DNA from: Flavobacterium sp. UBA6135
GTDB taxonomy: Bacteria; Bacteroidota; Bacteroidia; Flavobacteriales; Flavobacteriaceae
Direction of reading: 5' to 3'
DNA: 64,000 nt
Assembly: GCF_002428305.1 (NCBI RefSeq)
Contig: NZ_DIVJ01000003.1
Coordinates: 62,001 to 126,000, forward strand
The translations under genes were made by a program, and so were the position numbers. The notes below the pieces were generated by a model that saw nothing but the letters and a program-made list of their open reading frames with translations, did not search any database and was not told the DNA's origin. Numbering within the stretch: position 1 is the stretch's first letter; each line of letters begins with the position of its first letter. Below are positions 9,939 to 18,232 of the stretch, piece after piece.

Positions 9939-10678
9939 TTGCTTAACAATAATTGGGTTAAAATATAATTGGCTAAAATGATTGAAACGGATGTCCAAAC
10001 AAAAGAAACGGTACTTGCTTTTCCAACTTCTAATGCTCCACCTTTCATGAAATAACCGTGATAGGAGGGAATAGTTGCCAGAAGCAAAGCAAAAATCATG
10101 GTTTTTATAAAGGCATAAGCAATATGAAAGGGTATGAAATCCAACTGTAATCCTTGGATAAATTCGTCACTGCTTGTAAAACCTCCGTAAACACCTGCCA
10201 TCCAGCCTCCTAAAATACCTAAAAACATGCTGATTCCTATGACGAATGGATATAATAATAAGGCAATTATTTTTGGGAAAACCAGATAGTTCAATGAGTT
10301 AACTCCCATAACTTCCAAAGCATCAATTTGTTCAGTAACTCGCATGGTTCCAATGCTTGATGTGATAAATGAACCAACCTTTCCGGCCATGATTATTGAA
10401 ATAAAAGTAGGAGCAAATTCTAAAATAACTGATTGTCTCGTTGCAAAACCAATAAGATTTCTGGGGATAAGTGGATTGGTTAAGTTTAATGCAGTTTGAA
10501 TGGAAACAACACCTCCAACGAAGAATGAAATAAATGCAACAATACCAAGCGAACCAATGATTAAATCGTCAACTTCTTTAAATATTAAGTTCTTCATCGC
10601 ACTCCATTTGAGTGGTTTGTTGAAGACTTCTTTTAGCATCAGGAAATATTTTCCTATATGAGTAAGCATTTTTAGCAT
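9935..10678 (-). CDS. mlaE: Mla-type ABC transporter permease
   Basis: A 247-residue integral membrane protein of the MlaE/YrbE family, the permease of the retrograde/anterograde phospholipid ABC transporter. The pattern of about five hydrophobic segments includes 'FISFFVGGVVSIQTALNL', 'LEFAPTFISIIMAGKVGS' and 'MRVTEQIDALEVMGVNSL', the last being the most conserved MlaE stretch. The stop overlaps the start of the ATPase gene by 4 bp (ATGA), so translation is probably coupled. Start codons at 10678 and 10669 are both possible. Confidence 0.93.
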   Translation of the reverse strand: MLKMLTHIGKYFLMLKEVFNKPLKWSAMKNLIFKEVDDLIIGSLGIVAFISFFVGGVVSIQTALNLTNPLIPRNLIGFATRQSVILEFAPTFISIIMAGKVGSFITSSIGTMRVTEQIDALEVMGVNSLNYLVFPKIIALLLYPFVIGISMFLGILGGWMAGVYGGFTSSDEFIQGLQLDFIPFHIAYAFIKTMIFALLLATIPSYHGYFMKGGALEVGKASTVSFVWTSVSIILANYILTQLLLSK

Positions 10679-10763
10679 AAAGCAAAAATAGGAAAAAGTT
10701 TCGGTTTTGGGTTTTAGTTTTTTTTGTTTTATGAAACTAGTTAACTAAATAGAAGTGGTGTAA

Positions 10764-11612
10764 TTAGAAAACTTTAGATTTCATTTTCTTCCAACGATAT
10801 TTCCGAATAAATTTGGCTTGTTTTGGTGTTACTAAAAGTGGCTTTTTAGCAACTTTAGCTTTCCAAAACCCTTGAAGATAATCAAAAAACAAGAACGGTT
10901 TTTTCTTAAGTAGAGCTAATTTCAACGAAGCAATAGTAGTAATCCAAAATCCATAACCTAACGAATAAAAAGCTTCGCCTTGTTTAAATCGTGCGGCTTG
11001 ATTATAACTGGCTCCGGTTGGTTTGAGGTGTTTTACTTTTAATGTTTCATCCGTTACCACTTTCCAATTATAAAATTTACATAGCAATTCATCAACAGTA
11101 TCCCAACCCATGGCCGGTTTTAAACCGCCAATTTGTTCAAAACAGGTTTTTCGATAGGCTTTGAAAGCTCCTCTAATGTGTTCTTTATCAGTGAGATTTT
11201 CCAAAATCCATTCGTTATTTTTTTGGATGTAAGCATAACCGCCTACCATCCCAATTTGTTCATCCGATTGAAAATGGTTGCTGATTGTTTCAAAATAATT
11301 CGGAGGAAAAATTAAATCAGCATCAGCTTTAACAATAAAATCGTAATTGTCATCAACTGTTTCTAATCCTTTTTGAAATGCTTGAATGACTTTACTTCCG
11401 GGAAGATGAATAGCCTCAGAAGTTGCATTGACTAAAGAAATAAAGGAATATTTTTCTGTAAATGATTGTATAATTTCTTTCGTTTTATCTGTCGAACCAT
11501 CATTAACCACCACCACTTTGGAAGGCAAAAAACTTTGTTCCACTAGCGACTGTAAAGTGAGGGAAATAAATTTTTCTTCGTTGTAGGTTGGGATGATTAT
11601 ATAATATTTCAT
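10764..11612 (-). CDS. Glycosyltransferase family 2
   Basis: A 282-residue GT-A fold glycosyltransferase. The N-terminus has 'YIIIPTYNEEKFISLTLQSL', 'VVVNDGSTDKT' and the metal-binding DxD-like 'KADADLIFP' near residue 100, all typical of GT2 enzymes that transfer a nucleotide sugar to a lipid- or polysaccharide-linked acceptor. There is no long C-terminal transmembrane anchor, only a hydrophobic patch around 'GFWITTIASLKLALL'. The neighbouring methyltransferase upstream on the same strand suggests a small surface-glycan pair. The sugar and acceptor are unknown. Confidence 0.87.
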   Translation of the reverse strand: MKYYIIIPTYNEEKFISLTLQSLVEQSFLPSKVVVVNDGSTDKTKEIIQSFTEKYSFISLVNATSEAIHLPGSKVIQAFQKGLETVDDNYDFIVKADADLIFPPNYFETISNHFQSDEQIGMVGGYAYIQKNNEWILENLTDKEHIRGAFKAYRKTCFEQIGGLKPAMGWDTVDELLCKFYNWKVVTDETLKVKHLKPTGASYNQAARFKQGEAFYSLGYGFWITTIASLKLALLKKKPFLFFDYLQGFWKAKVAKKPLLVTPKQAKFIRKYRWKKMKSKVF

Positions 11613-11659
11613 TTTCTGAAAACTACAATTTTTGAAATTGAATTTTGAAATTGATATTG
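11613..11659. repeat. Short direct repeat 5' of the glycosyltransferase gene
   Basis: On the minus strand the gap directly before the start carries two near-copies of ATTCAATTTCAAAA (as ATATCAATTTCAAAATTCAA then TTTCAAAAATTG). It belongs to the group of short degenerate repeats found just 5' of several genes in this window. Confidence 0.5.
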
Positions 11660-12181
11660 TTATTGTCGAACTGCATAAACCAAATAATACCTATCTGTAA
11701 AATACCTTAATATAGGACGGAAACCAATTTTGTTAGTAGGATGTGTAAATTTCACACTATCCACAATTTTAAATCCGGTTTTTTCTAAAAGCCAATCCAG
11801 TTGCCAATCTTCAAATTCATGGTAATGTCTGTCCCATTTTTCTGTTTTGCTTCGATAGGCAGAAGAAAACCAAAGTCGTAGCGGGATAGAAATGAATAAT
11901 TTGTCGCTTTTTACGTTTTGTAAAACGGTATAAGGATTGAGTAAATGTTCGAAAATTTCGAAAGCGGTTACAACAGTATAGTGTTCTTTTTGGAGTGTTG
12001 ATTGGTCATTGTCTAAATCTTCTCCACCAGTATTTTTGACCGAATAACCATTTTCAATCATAATTTTAGAAAATGGATTTTCAACACCTAAATCAAGAAT
12101 GGTTTCTGATTTTGAAAGGTGTTTTTCAAGAAATTCAAGTGTAATTTTGAATCGTTTGTTAGGAAATGTTTTTCCGTACAT
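11660..12181 (-). CDS. Class I SAM-dependent methyltransferase
   Basis: A 173-residue protein with a methyltransferase core: motif I is 'SETILDLGVENPFSKIMIENG' (the usual glycine-rich loop is altered, DLGVENPF), and the post-motif segment 'TVVTAFEIFEHLLNPYTVLQNV' matches the E-x-F/V-E-H-L region of Methyltransf_11/23 enzymes. The length is at the short end for the fold. It lies 47 bp upstream of the GT2 gene on the same strand, so it may act in the same glycan pathway. On the minus strand TAAATTTG (12200-12207) fits a -7 box about 20 bp before the ATG. Confidence 0.78.
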   Translation of the reverse strand: MYGKTFPNKRFKITLEFLEKHLSKSETILDLGVENPFSKIMIENGYSVKNTGGEDLDNDQSTLQKEHYTVVTAFEIFEHLLNPYTVLQNVKSDKLFISIPLRLWFSSAYRSKTEKWDRHYHEFEDWQLDWLLEKTGFKIVDSVKFTHPTNKIGFRPILRYFTDRYYLVYAVRQ

Positions 12182-12199
12182 GAAAAAGTAATTGATTCA

Positions 12200-12236
12200 C
12201 AAATTTACTTCTTTCTTTCAACTTCTAACTTCCATC
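12200..12236 (-). promoter_or_regulatory. Putative promoter and short repeats before the methyltransferase gene
   Basis: Reading the minus strand, a run of GGAAG-type repeats (GTGGAAGATGGAAGTTAGAAG, about 12215-12236) is followed by TAAATTTG (complement of 12200-12207), a match to the Bacteroidetes -7 box TANNTTTG. No clear TTG lies 17-20 bp upstream, so this rests on one element. Confidence 0.4.
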
Positions 12237-12246
12237 TTCCACTTTT

Positions 12247-13305
12247 TTAAACTTGATATACAATCGCATTAATATTCATTCCGGCTCCAACTGAGGCAAA
12301 AATAATTACATCGCCTTTGTTGAGTTGTTGGTTTTCAATTTGACCTTTCATTATTGAATCATATAAAGTAGGAACCGTTGCCACACTTGAATTTCCTAAT
12401 TTGTGAATACTCATTGGCATAATACCTTCAGGCATTGTTTGCTTGTAATGGCGATAAAAACGTTGAATGATGGCTTCGTCCATTTTTTCATTGGCTTGAT
12501 GTATGAGTATTTTCTTAACCTGAGAAATGTCAATTCCACTTGCATCTAAACACGAAGCCATTGCTTTTGGCACTTGGCTTAGAGCAAATTCGTAGATTTT
12601 ACGTCCATGCATTTTGATGTAGCGAACATCCGGATGATGCTCGTCATTAAATGACTTTCCAAAAAATAAATAATAAGCTTCGTCATAAGTATATGTTGCC
12701 GATTCGTGTGCTAAAATTCCACCATCTTCATCAGTTGCTTCAATAATTGTTGCACCGGCACCATCAGAATAAATCATAGAATCTCTGTCATGCATATCTA
12801 CAACGCGAGATAAGGTTTCGGCTCCAATAACCAAACATTTTTTTGCCATTCCTGCTCTAATGTAAGCCTGTGCTTGTATAACACCTTCAACCCAACCCGG
12901 GCAACCAAAGAGCATATCATAAGCCACACATTTTGGGTTTTTAATTCGTAAATTAAACTTAACTCTTGTGGCCAATGAAGGTAGTAAATCGGCTTGAATG
13001 GCTCCTTTTTTTACATCACCAAAATTGTGAGCAAAGATAATATAATCGAGTGTTTCAGGATCAATCTTAGCATCTTCAATAGCTTTTTGTGCTGCAATAG
13101 TGGCAATGTCAGACGTGTTTAAATCGTCAGTAACATACCTTCTTTCTTCAATTCCGGTGATGTCTCTGAATTTTTCTGCAATGATTTCATTAGGTTGCGG
13201 AAAAGGAGTTCCGTCATCATTTAAAAAAACATGTTTAGCAAAATCAACATTAGTCACTATTTCAGTTGGAATGTAACTTCCGGAACCGGTTATTTTTATA
13301 TTCAT
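12247..13305 (-). CDS. 3-oxoacyl-ACP synthase III family protein (FabH-like)
   Basis: A 352-residue thiolase-fold condensing enzyme. The KAS III catalytic triad is visible: Cys135 in 'FGCPGW', His269 in 'LIHQAN' and Asn305 in 'KLGNSSVATV'. I choose the ATG at 13305 ('MNIKITGSGSYIP') because the in-frame extension upstream begins only with TTG. It is longer than standard FabH (~320 residues), with an extra segment near residues 28-45. It is not next to plsX or rpmF, where housekeeping fabH often lies, so it may prime a special acyl chain. A two-box promoter lies upstream. Confidence 0.85.
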   Translation of the reverse strand: MNIKITGSGSYIPTEIVTNVDFAKHVFLNDDGTPFPQPNEIIAEKFRDITGIEERRYVTDDLNTSDIATIAAQKAIEDAKIDPETLDYIIFAHNFGDVKKGAIQADLLPSLATRVKFNLRIKNPKCVAYDMLFGCPGWVEGVIQAQAYIRAGMAKKCLVIGAETLSRVVDMHDRDSMIYSDGAGATIIEATDEDGGILAHESATYTYDEAYYLFFGKSFNDEHHPDVRYIKMHGRKIYEFALSQVPKAMASCLDASGIDISQVKKILIHQANEKMDEAIIQRFYRHYKQTMPEGIMPMSIHKLGNSSVATVPTLYDSIMKGQIENQQLNKGDVIIFASVGAGMNINAIVYQV

Positions 13306-13368
13306 AATAAGGGTCAATTATAGTACTAAATTATTAATTTAAATCTTTATAAATTAAGAATTACTTAA

Positions 13369-13397
13369 CAAAATTATTTTAATTACGAAATATTCAA
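13369..13397 (-). promoter_or_regulatory. Promoter of the KAS III-like gene
   Basis: On the minus strand TTG (complement of 13395-13397), an 18-bp spacer and TAATTTTG (complement of 13369-13376) match the Bacteroidetes consensus TTG-N17-20-TANNTTTG. The predicted start lies about 55 bp before the ATG. Confidence 0.6.
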
Positions 13398-13424
13398 AAA
13401 ACAAGCATAAAATTTATCTTACTC

Positions 13425-13808
13425 TCAATTATTGGTTTTATTTTGAGCAATTTTAATCTGCATTACCGTTGCAATACTCAAGGCTTGGGTTTTAATTTGT
13501 TCTGCTTTTTGTCCTTTAAAGTTTTCATCAACAGCATTGTTAAAATGATTCAACCAAATTTTAAATAATTCGGGCGACAAATATTCTTTTTCATTCACAT
13601 CCAAATGAATTTGAGTCAAGTTTTTGGAATAACCACCGGTTCCTAAAACGCCTTGTGACCAAAATGTGACTAATATTGGTAAATGCTCCTCTAGTTTTAT
13701 TTTTACCACATCTGTAAAAATGTAACTAATAGAATCATCAGCGAGTAGTTTTTTATAAAATTCATCTACTAACAAATATAAATCTTCTTGGGTTTGGATG
13801 TCGGGCAT
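13425..13808 (-). CDS. Group III truncated haemoglobin
   Basis: A 127-residue globin of the 2-over-2 fold. 'LYLLVDEFYKKLLADDSISYIF' starts the domain, 'LEEHLPILVTFWSQGVLG' contains the distal region, and 'HLDVNEKEYLSPELFKIWLNHFN' carries the proximal His (HLDV) and the C-terminal helices, as in group III truncated haemoglobins. These bind O2 or NO; physiological roles vary. The ATG at 13808 gives the family's usual length; a 20-residue extension would start at TTG inside repeats. It follows gcvP? No: gcvP lies upstream on the same strand's 5' side in plus coordinates (13911 onward), about 100 bp away. Confidence 0.86.
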   Translation of the reverse strand: MPDIQTQEDLYLLVDEFYKKLLADDSISYIFTDVVKIKLEEHLPILVTFWSQGVLGTGGYSKNLTQIHLDVNEKEYLSPELFKIWLNHFNNAVDENFKGQKAEQIKTQALSIATVMQIKIAQNKTNN

Positions 13809-13844
13809 TTTTTTGGTAATAGGTAATTGGTCTTTGGTAAAAGT

Positions 13845-13908
13845 AAAAAAGTTTAAAGAAGTAATCAAACAACTTTAAACTTTTAAACTTTAAACTATTT
13901 TAAACAAA
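13845..13908. repeat. GTTTAAAG-type repeats 5' of the truncated haemoglobin gene
   Basis: On the minus strand the spacer between the gcvP stop and the haemoglobin start reads as runs of TTTAAA units (GTTTAAAGTTTAAAAGTTTAAAG, with a further TTTAAAC nearer the gene). The unit is about 8 bp and imperfect. Confidence 0.55.
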
Positions 13909-13910
13909 GT

Positions 13911-16754
13911 TTACATATATGCTTCAATTGGAGCACAACTACATACTAAATTTCTATCGCCGTATGCTTCATCTACACGACGAACAGTGGGCCAGAATTT
14001 ATTTTCTGCAATATAATCCAATGGAAAAGCGGCTTGCTCTCTGGTATAAGGGAAAATCCAATTATCAGATGTAATCATCGCTAATGTATGTGGGGCATTT
14101 TTCAATACATTGTTTGCATCTTCTTTTGAAGCCAATTCAATTTCTTTACGAATGGCTATCATTGCGTTACAAAAACGATCTAATTCCGCTAAGTCTTCCG
14201 ATTCGGTTGGTTCAACCATTAACGTTCCAGCAACAGGGAAAGAAACCGTTGGTGCATGAAATCCATAATCCATTAAACGTTTTGCAATATCGGTAACTTT
14301 GATGCCTTTTTCTTCAAATCCTCTACAATCTAAAATCATTTCATGAGCTGCTCTTCCCATTTCTCCGGAATATAAAATTGGATAATGTTGTTCTAAATGA
14401 GCTTTCATATAGTTGGCGTTCAAAATGGCATATTGTGTTGCATTTTTCAAACCTTCAGCACCCAACATGGTGATGTAGCCATAAGAAATCAAACACACCA
14501 AAGCCGAACCATAAGGAGCCGCTGAAATAGCAGTAATCGCTTGATTTCCTCCAGTTGGAATAATTGGATTAGTTGGTAAAAACGGAACTAATTTTTCGTT
14601 GACACAAATTGGGCCAACACCCGGTCCGCCACCACCGTGAGGGATGGCAAACGTTTTATGTAAATTCAAGTGGCAAACATCTGCACCAATAGTTGCAGGA
14701 TTGGTTAAACCTACTTGTGCATTCATGTTAGCACCATCCATATAAACTAAACCACCATTGTCATGAATGATTTTTGTGATTTCGCAAATGGCACTTTCAA
14801 AAACACCATGGGTTGATGGATAAGTTACCATCAAACACGATAAATTAGCAGCATGTTGAATGGCTTTTGCTCTTAAATCTTCCACATCGATATTGCCGTT
14901 TTCCATGGTTTTGGTTACGATAATTTCCATGCCTGCCATTGCTGCCGAAGCCGGATTGGTTCCGTGAGCAGAAGCTGGAATTAAACACACATTTCTGTGG
15001 TCGTCGCCTCTTGAAATGTGGTAAGCACGAATGGTCATTAAACCGGCATATTCGCCTTGTGCACCCGAATTTGGTTGTAACGTAGTTCCTTGAAATCCGG
15101 TAACCACATTCAACTGATGCTCTAATTTTTTCAACATGATTTGATAACCTTCTGCTTGTTCAATTGGAGCAAAAGGGTGAATGCTGTTCCAATTTGCCAT
15201 GGATAATGGCAACATTTCAGCAGCAGCATTTAATTTCATCGTACAAGAACCTAACGAAATCATTGAGTGATTTAACGATAAATCTTTGCGTTCTAATTTT
15301 TTGATATAACGCATCAACTGTGATTCCGAATGATGGTTGTTGAAAACTTCGTGTTGTAAGAAAGTTGATTTTCTTTGTAAGTTTTCCGGAACCATCGACT
15401 CATTGGCTAATTGACTAATTGCCACATTATCCTTTCCAACCGCTTCCGCAAAAATCGAAATAATTTGATTGATGTCTTTAATCGAAGTAGTTTCGTTTAA
15501 AGAGATAGAAATCGTTTCGGCGTCTACATAAAAGAAATTTACTTCGTGTTTTTCAGCAACCGCTTTCACTTTAGTAGCATCTGCTTTCACTGAAATCGTA
15601 TCAAAGAAAGCAGTGTTAGTTTGATAAACACCTAATTTATTCAAAGCTTCCGCTAAAGTGACAGCAGAAGCGTGTACTTTATCGGCGATATATTGTAGTC
15701 CTTTTGGTCCGTGATAAACAGCATACATTCCTGCCATAACAGCTAATAAAACTTGAGCCGTACAAATGTTTGAAGTCGCTTTTTCACGTTTGATATGTTG
15801 TTCACGAGTTTGCAACGCCATACGTAAAGCACGATTTCCGTTGGTGTCAATAGTCACCCCGATAATTCTTCCCGGCATGGAACGTTTGTATTCTTCTTTA
15901 GTGGCAAAAAATGCAGCATGAGGACCGCCGTAACCCATCGGGATTCCGAAACGTTGTGTGGTTCCAACTACTACATCGGCACCCATTTCTCCCGGAGAAG
16001 TCAATTTTACTAACGATAAAATATCGGCAGCAACGGCTACTTTTATTCCTGATGCTTTTGCTTTTGCAATAAATCCTGCATAATCATGAACTTGACCAAA
16101 TTTTCCCGGATATTGTAGAATAGCTCCAAAAAAATCTGATGAAAAATCAAAATTTTCATGATTTCCAATTACTAATTCAACGCCAATTGGCGTAGAACGA
16201 GTTTGAAGAACCGATAAGGTTTGTGGTAAAATTTCTTCAGAAACGAAGAATTTGTTCACGTTGTTTTTCTTTTGATCACGCGAACGAACGTCAAACAAAA
16301 GAGCCATCGCTTCTGCAGCTGCAGTTCCTTCATCTAACAAGGAAGCATTTGCAATTTCCATTCCTGACAATTCGATAACTGTGGTTTGAAAATTCAGAAT
16401 AGCTTCTAAACGACCTTGAGCAATTTCTGCTTGATAAGGCGTATAGGCTGTATACCATCCCGGGTTTTCAAAAATATTTCGTTGAATAACCGAAGGAATA
16501 ATGGTAGGATGATAGCCTAAACCAATGTAGGTTTTGAATACTTTATTTTTTTTACCTAATTCCTGAATGTGATTTAGATATTCATATTCAGTCATAGCCG
16601 GTTCTAAATCCAAGTCTTTTTTTAAGCGAATGTCGTCCGGAATAGTTTCGTAGATAAGTTGTTCAAAACTTTCAACGCCAACGGTTTTGAACATATGATT
16701 TAAGTCGCTATCACGTGGACCTAAATGGCGTAAAGCAAATGCATCTGTTTTCAT
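13911..16754 (-). CDS. gcvP: Glycine dehydrogenase (aminomethyl-transferring), P protein
   Basis: The PLP-dependent decarboxylase of the glycine cleavage system; it removes CO2 from glycine and passes the aminomethyl group to the lipoyl H protein in the cytosol. The 947 residues match the fused homodimeric form, in which the N-terminal half (GcvPA-like) and C-terminal half (GcvPB-like) are one chain. The PLP lysine is Lys700 in 'HLNLHKTFAIPHGGGGPGVG', and a Gly-rich 'HGTNPASAAMAGM' loop precedes it. gcvT and gcvH are not nearby. On the minus strand TACTTTTG (complement of 16793-16800), 39 bp before the ATG, fits a -7 box. Confidence 0.97.
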   Translation of the reverse strand: MKTDAFALRHLGPRDSDLNHMFKTVGVESFEQLIYETIPDDIRLKKDLDLEPAMTEYEYLNHIQELGKKNKVFKTYIGLGYHPTIIPSVIQRNIFENPGWYTAYTPYQAEIAQGRLEAILNFQTTVIELSGMEIANASLLDEGTAAAEAMALLFDVRSRDQKKNNVNKFFVSEEILPQTLSVLQTRSTPIGVELVIGNHENFDFSSDFFGAILQYPGKFGQVHDYAGFIAKAKASGIKVAVAADILSLVKLTSPGEMGADVVVGTTQRFGIPMGYGGPHAAFFATKEEYKRSMPGRIIGVTIDTNGNRALRMALQTREQHIKREKATSNICTAQVLLAVMAGMYAVYHGPKGLQYIADKVHASAVTLAEALNKLGVYQTNTAFFDTISVKADATKVKAVAEKHEVNFFYVDAETISISLNETTSIKDINQIISIFAEAVGKDNVAISQLANESMVPENLQRKSTFLQHEVFNNHHSESQLMRYIKKLERKDLSLNHSMISLGSCTMKLNAAAEMLPLSMANWNSIHPFAPIEQAEGYQIMLKKLEHQLNVVTGFQGTTLQPNSGAQGEYAGLMTIRAYHISRGDDHRNVCLIPASAHGTNPASAAMAGMEIIVTKTMENGNIDVEDLRAKAIQHAANLSCLMVTYPSTHGVFESAICEITKIIHDNGGLVYMDGANMNAQVGLTNPATIGADVCHLNLHKTFAIPHGGGGPGVGPICVNEKLVPFLPTNPIIPTGGNQAITAISAAPYGSALVCLISYGYITMLGAEGLKNATQYAILNANYMKAHLEQHYPILYSGEMGRAAHEMILDCRGFEEKGIKVTDIAKRLMDYGFHAPTVSFPVAGTLMVEPTESEDLAELDRFCNAMIAIRKEIELASKEDANNVLKNAPHTLAMITSDNWIFPYTREQAAFPLDYIAENKFWPTVRRVDEAYGDRNLVCSCAPIEAYM

Positions 16755-16792
16755 GTATTTTCTTAAGGTAAAAGGTGTGTTGTTTTAAGGCA

Positions 16793-16800
16793 CAAAAGTA
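16793..16800 (-). promoter_or_regulatory. Putative -7 box of gcvP
   Basis: TACTTTTG on the minus strand fits TANNTTTG and lies 39 bp before the gcvP ATG. No TTG at the standard spacing is seen. The ~145-bp gap was read for the two-hairpin layout of a glycine riboswitch and none was recognised. Confidence 0.4.
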
Positions 16801-16898
16801 ATTATTAGTATTGTAATTTTTCGTTAAACAAGGACTAATATTTTTAGAATTTTTCAACCAAAAAGGGGTTTTATTAACAGAAGTGGTATTTTTGTTGC

Positions 16899-17669
16899 GT
16901 GAGAATTTTAAAAGCAATTGTTTATTTTTACATTCAGGCTTCACTTCATGTTGCTTTAGCAATCTATTCATTGGTTCGTGTCACCGAGTTATCATTGCAA
17001 TTGACACCAAAATTTTCTATTGCAAATGTTGTTTTTTTCGGGACTATCGTTGGCTATAATTTTCTGAAATACTTTGAATCGTTTCAACAAGGGAATTTTG
17101 ATATAAATAAAAACCGCTATTTAGTTGGGTTGACTTTTCTTTCTTTAATTGCTTCTATTTTCTATTTTTTACAATTGAATAATGCTACTCAGATTTACTT
17201 CTTAAAAATAGGATTGATAGTTGCAATTTATCCATTTTTACGAAAATTTGGTTTTTGGAAATTGTTTTTAGTAAGTTTTTGTGTTACTGCAATTACAGCT
17301 TATGTTCCTGTAATCTTTCATGTTTTAATTTCTAATGATATTAAAATTGTTATCATGCAACGTTTTTTGATTGTCATCAGTTTGATGATTCCGTTTGAAA
17401 TTTTAGACAGTCAAACGGATGATAATTTAATGAAAACGCTACCTCAACGTTTTGGAATTTTTAAAACTAAAGTGTTTGGAATTATTCTTTTATTTCCGTT
17501 TATTTTATTGGAGTTTTGCAAAGAAAAAATTGAAATATCAACTTTTGCAGTTGCCATTATAACTGCAATTTTTATCGGATGTACTACTTTAAAAAGAGAT
17601 AAGTATTACACCTCTTTTTGGGTGGAAAGTGTGCCAATTTTGTGGTGTTTGGTGTTGGTTTACACCTGA
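16899..17669 (+). CDS. UbiA-like integral membrane protein
   Basis: A 256-residue protein with about eight hydrophobic segments. The segment 'IPFEILDSQTDDNLMKTLPQRFG' resembles the second Asp motif of UbiA prenyltransferases (D-x-x-x-D then KTLP-x-RFG). The first motif, normally NDxxDxxxD, is replaced by 'YNFLKYFESF', so prenyl transfer is doubtful. The start is taken as GTG at 16899; there is no in-frame ATG nearby. A TATTTTTG box at 16887-16894 would place the transcript start almost at the GTG, so the message may be leaderless. Its TGA stop lies inside a hairpin repeat (17660-17696), and its last 81 bp overlap the opposite-strand SRPBCC gene. Confidence 0.65.
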   Translation: MRILKAIVYFYIQASLHVALAIYSLVRVTELSLQLTPKFSIANVVFFGTIVGYNFLKYFESFQQGNFDINKNRYLVGLTFLSLIASIFYFLQLNNATQIYFLKIGLIVAIYPFLRKFGFWKLFLVSFCVTAITAYVPVIFHVLISNDIKIVIMQRFLIVISLMIPFEILDSQTDDNLMKTLPQRFGIFKTKVFGIILLFPFILLEFCKEKIEISTFAVAIITAIFIGCTTLKRDKYYTSFWVESVPILWCLVLVYT

Positions 17670-18167
17670 CAGGTTTTTGAAACCTGTCAGGTGTAATGGG
17701 ATGGTTATACTTAATTGTGGATTTTCAGCTATGTTTTTTAAAATTTTATTTCGATGAATTATAAAATTCGTTAAATACTTTTTCAAAATAATTTTATCAA
17801 ATAGAAAATCAAAAATCCCATAAGGTGTTTTATATTCCAGCCGATCAATCATTATCGTATGTTCATTTTCTGTTTGAAAAAAATGTTCGTGTTTGAATGA
17901 TTTAAAGTGACCTTCTTCCATTTCATCTACAAAATAAGTTGGAAAATTGAATTGTGTAATTCTGCTTTTATGCAACAGATTTACGCCAAAATGCTTACCA
18001 CTCCAAGTAACGGTTTCGTTCAATTCAATCAAACCGGAAGTTTTTCCATCAATCGCTTTTTCATTTGAATTTGCAGCAGAAAGTTGATGAATATCGATGT
18101 TTCTGGCTATATCAAAAACAGTTTCGATTGGAGCTTTTATTTTGGTGGTAATAATGATTGTGGTCAT
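17589..18167 (-). CDS. SRPBCC (START/Bet v 1-like) family protein with atypical C-terminal extension
   Basis: The N-terminal ~150 residues fit the SRPBCC hydrophobic-ligand-binding fold: 'TTKIKAPIETVFDIARNIDIH' at the start, 'VTWSGKHFGVNLLHKSRIT' in the middle and 'DKIILKKYLTNFIIHRNKIL' as the long C-terminal helix. The start is ATG at 18167; a longer frame reaches only into the hairpin repeat upstream. The last ~40 codons run through another hairpin repeat (as LTGFKNLSG) and then antisense through the end of the UbiA-like gene, so this tail looks acquired by loss of an earlier stop. Ligand and role are unknown. Confidence 0.68.
   Translation of the reverse strand: MTTIIITTKIKAPIETVFDIARNIDIHQLSAANSNEKAIDGKTSGLIELNETVTWSGKHFGVNLLHKSRITQFNFPTYFVDEMEEGHFKSFKHEHFFQTENEHTIMIDRLEYKTPYGIFDFLFDKIILKKYLTNFIIHRNKILKNIAENPQLSITIPLHLTGFKNLSGVNQHQTPQNWHTFHPKRGVILISF
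17660..17696. repeat. Hairpin repeat, CCTGACAGG family, copy 1
   Basis: A perfect 17-bp inverted repeat: TTACACCTGACAGGTTT (17660-17676), loop TTG, AAACCTGTCAGGTGTAA (17680-17696). It contains the stop codon of the UbiA-like gene and is read through by the opposite SRPBCC frame. Copy 2 at 18194-18227 shares the core, which suggests a dispersed element; it could also serve as a bidirectional terminator. Confidence 0.85.
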
Positions 18168-18193
18168 GTTTTTCTTTTGATTTTTGTTGATTT

Positions 18194-18227
18194 TAAACCT
18201 GACAGGTTTCAAAACCTGTCAGGTTTA
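18194..18227. repeat. Hairpin repeat, CCTGACAGG family, copy 2
   Basis: A perfect 16-bp inverted repeat: TAAACCTGACAGGTTT (18194-18209), loop CA, AAACCTGTCAGGTTTA (18212-18227). It lies between the stop of the small membrane protein gene ending at 18233 and the SRPBCC start at 18167. It differs from copy 1 only at the outer bases and loop. Confidence 0.85.
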
Positions 18228-18232
18228 ATAGT

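Noticed and set aside
16801..16898. Glycine riboswitch near gcvP
   Set aside because: The gap lacks paired aptamer hairpins and conserved GGAGAG-type segments.
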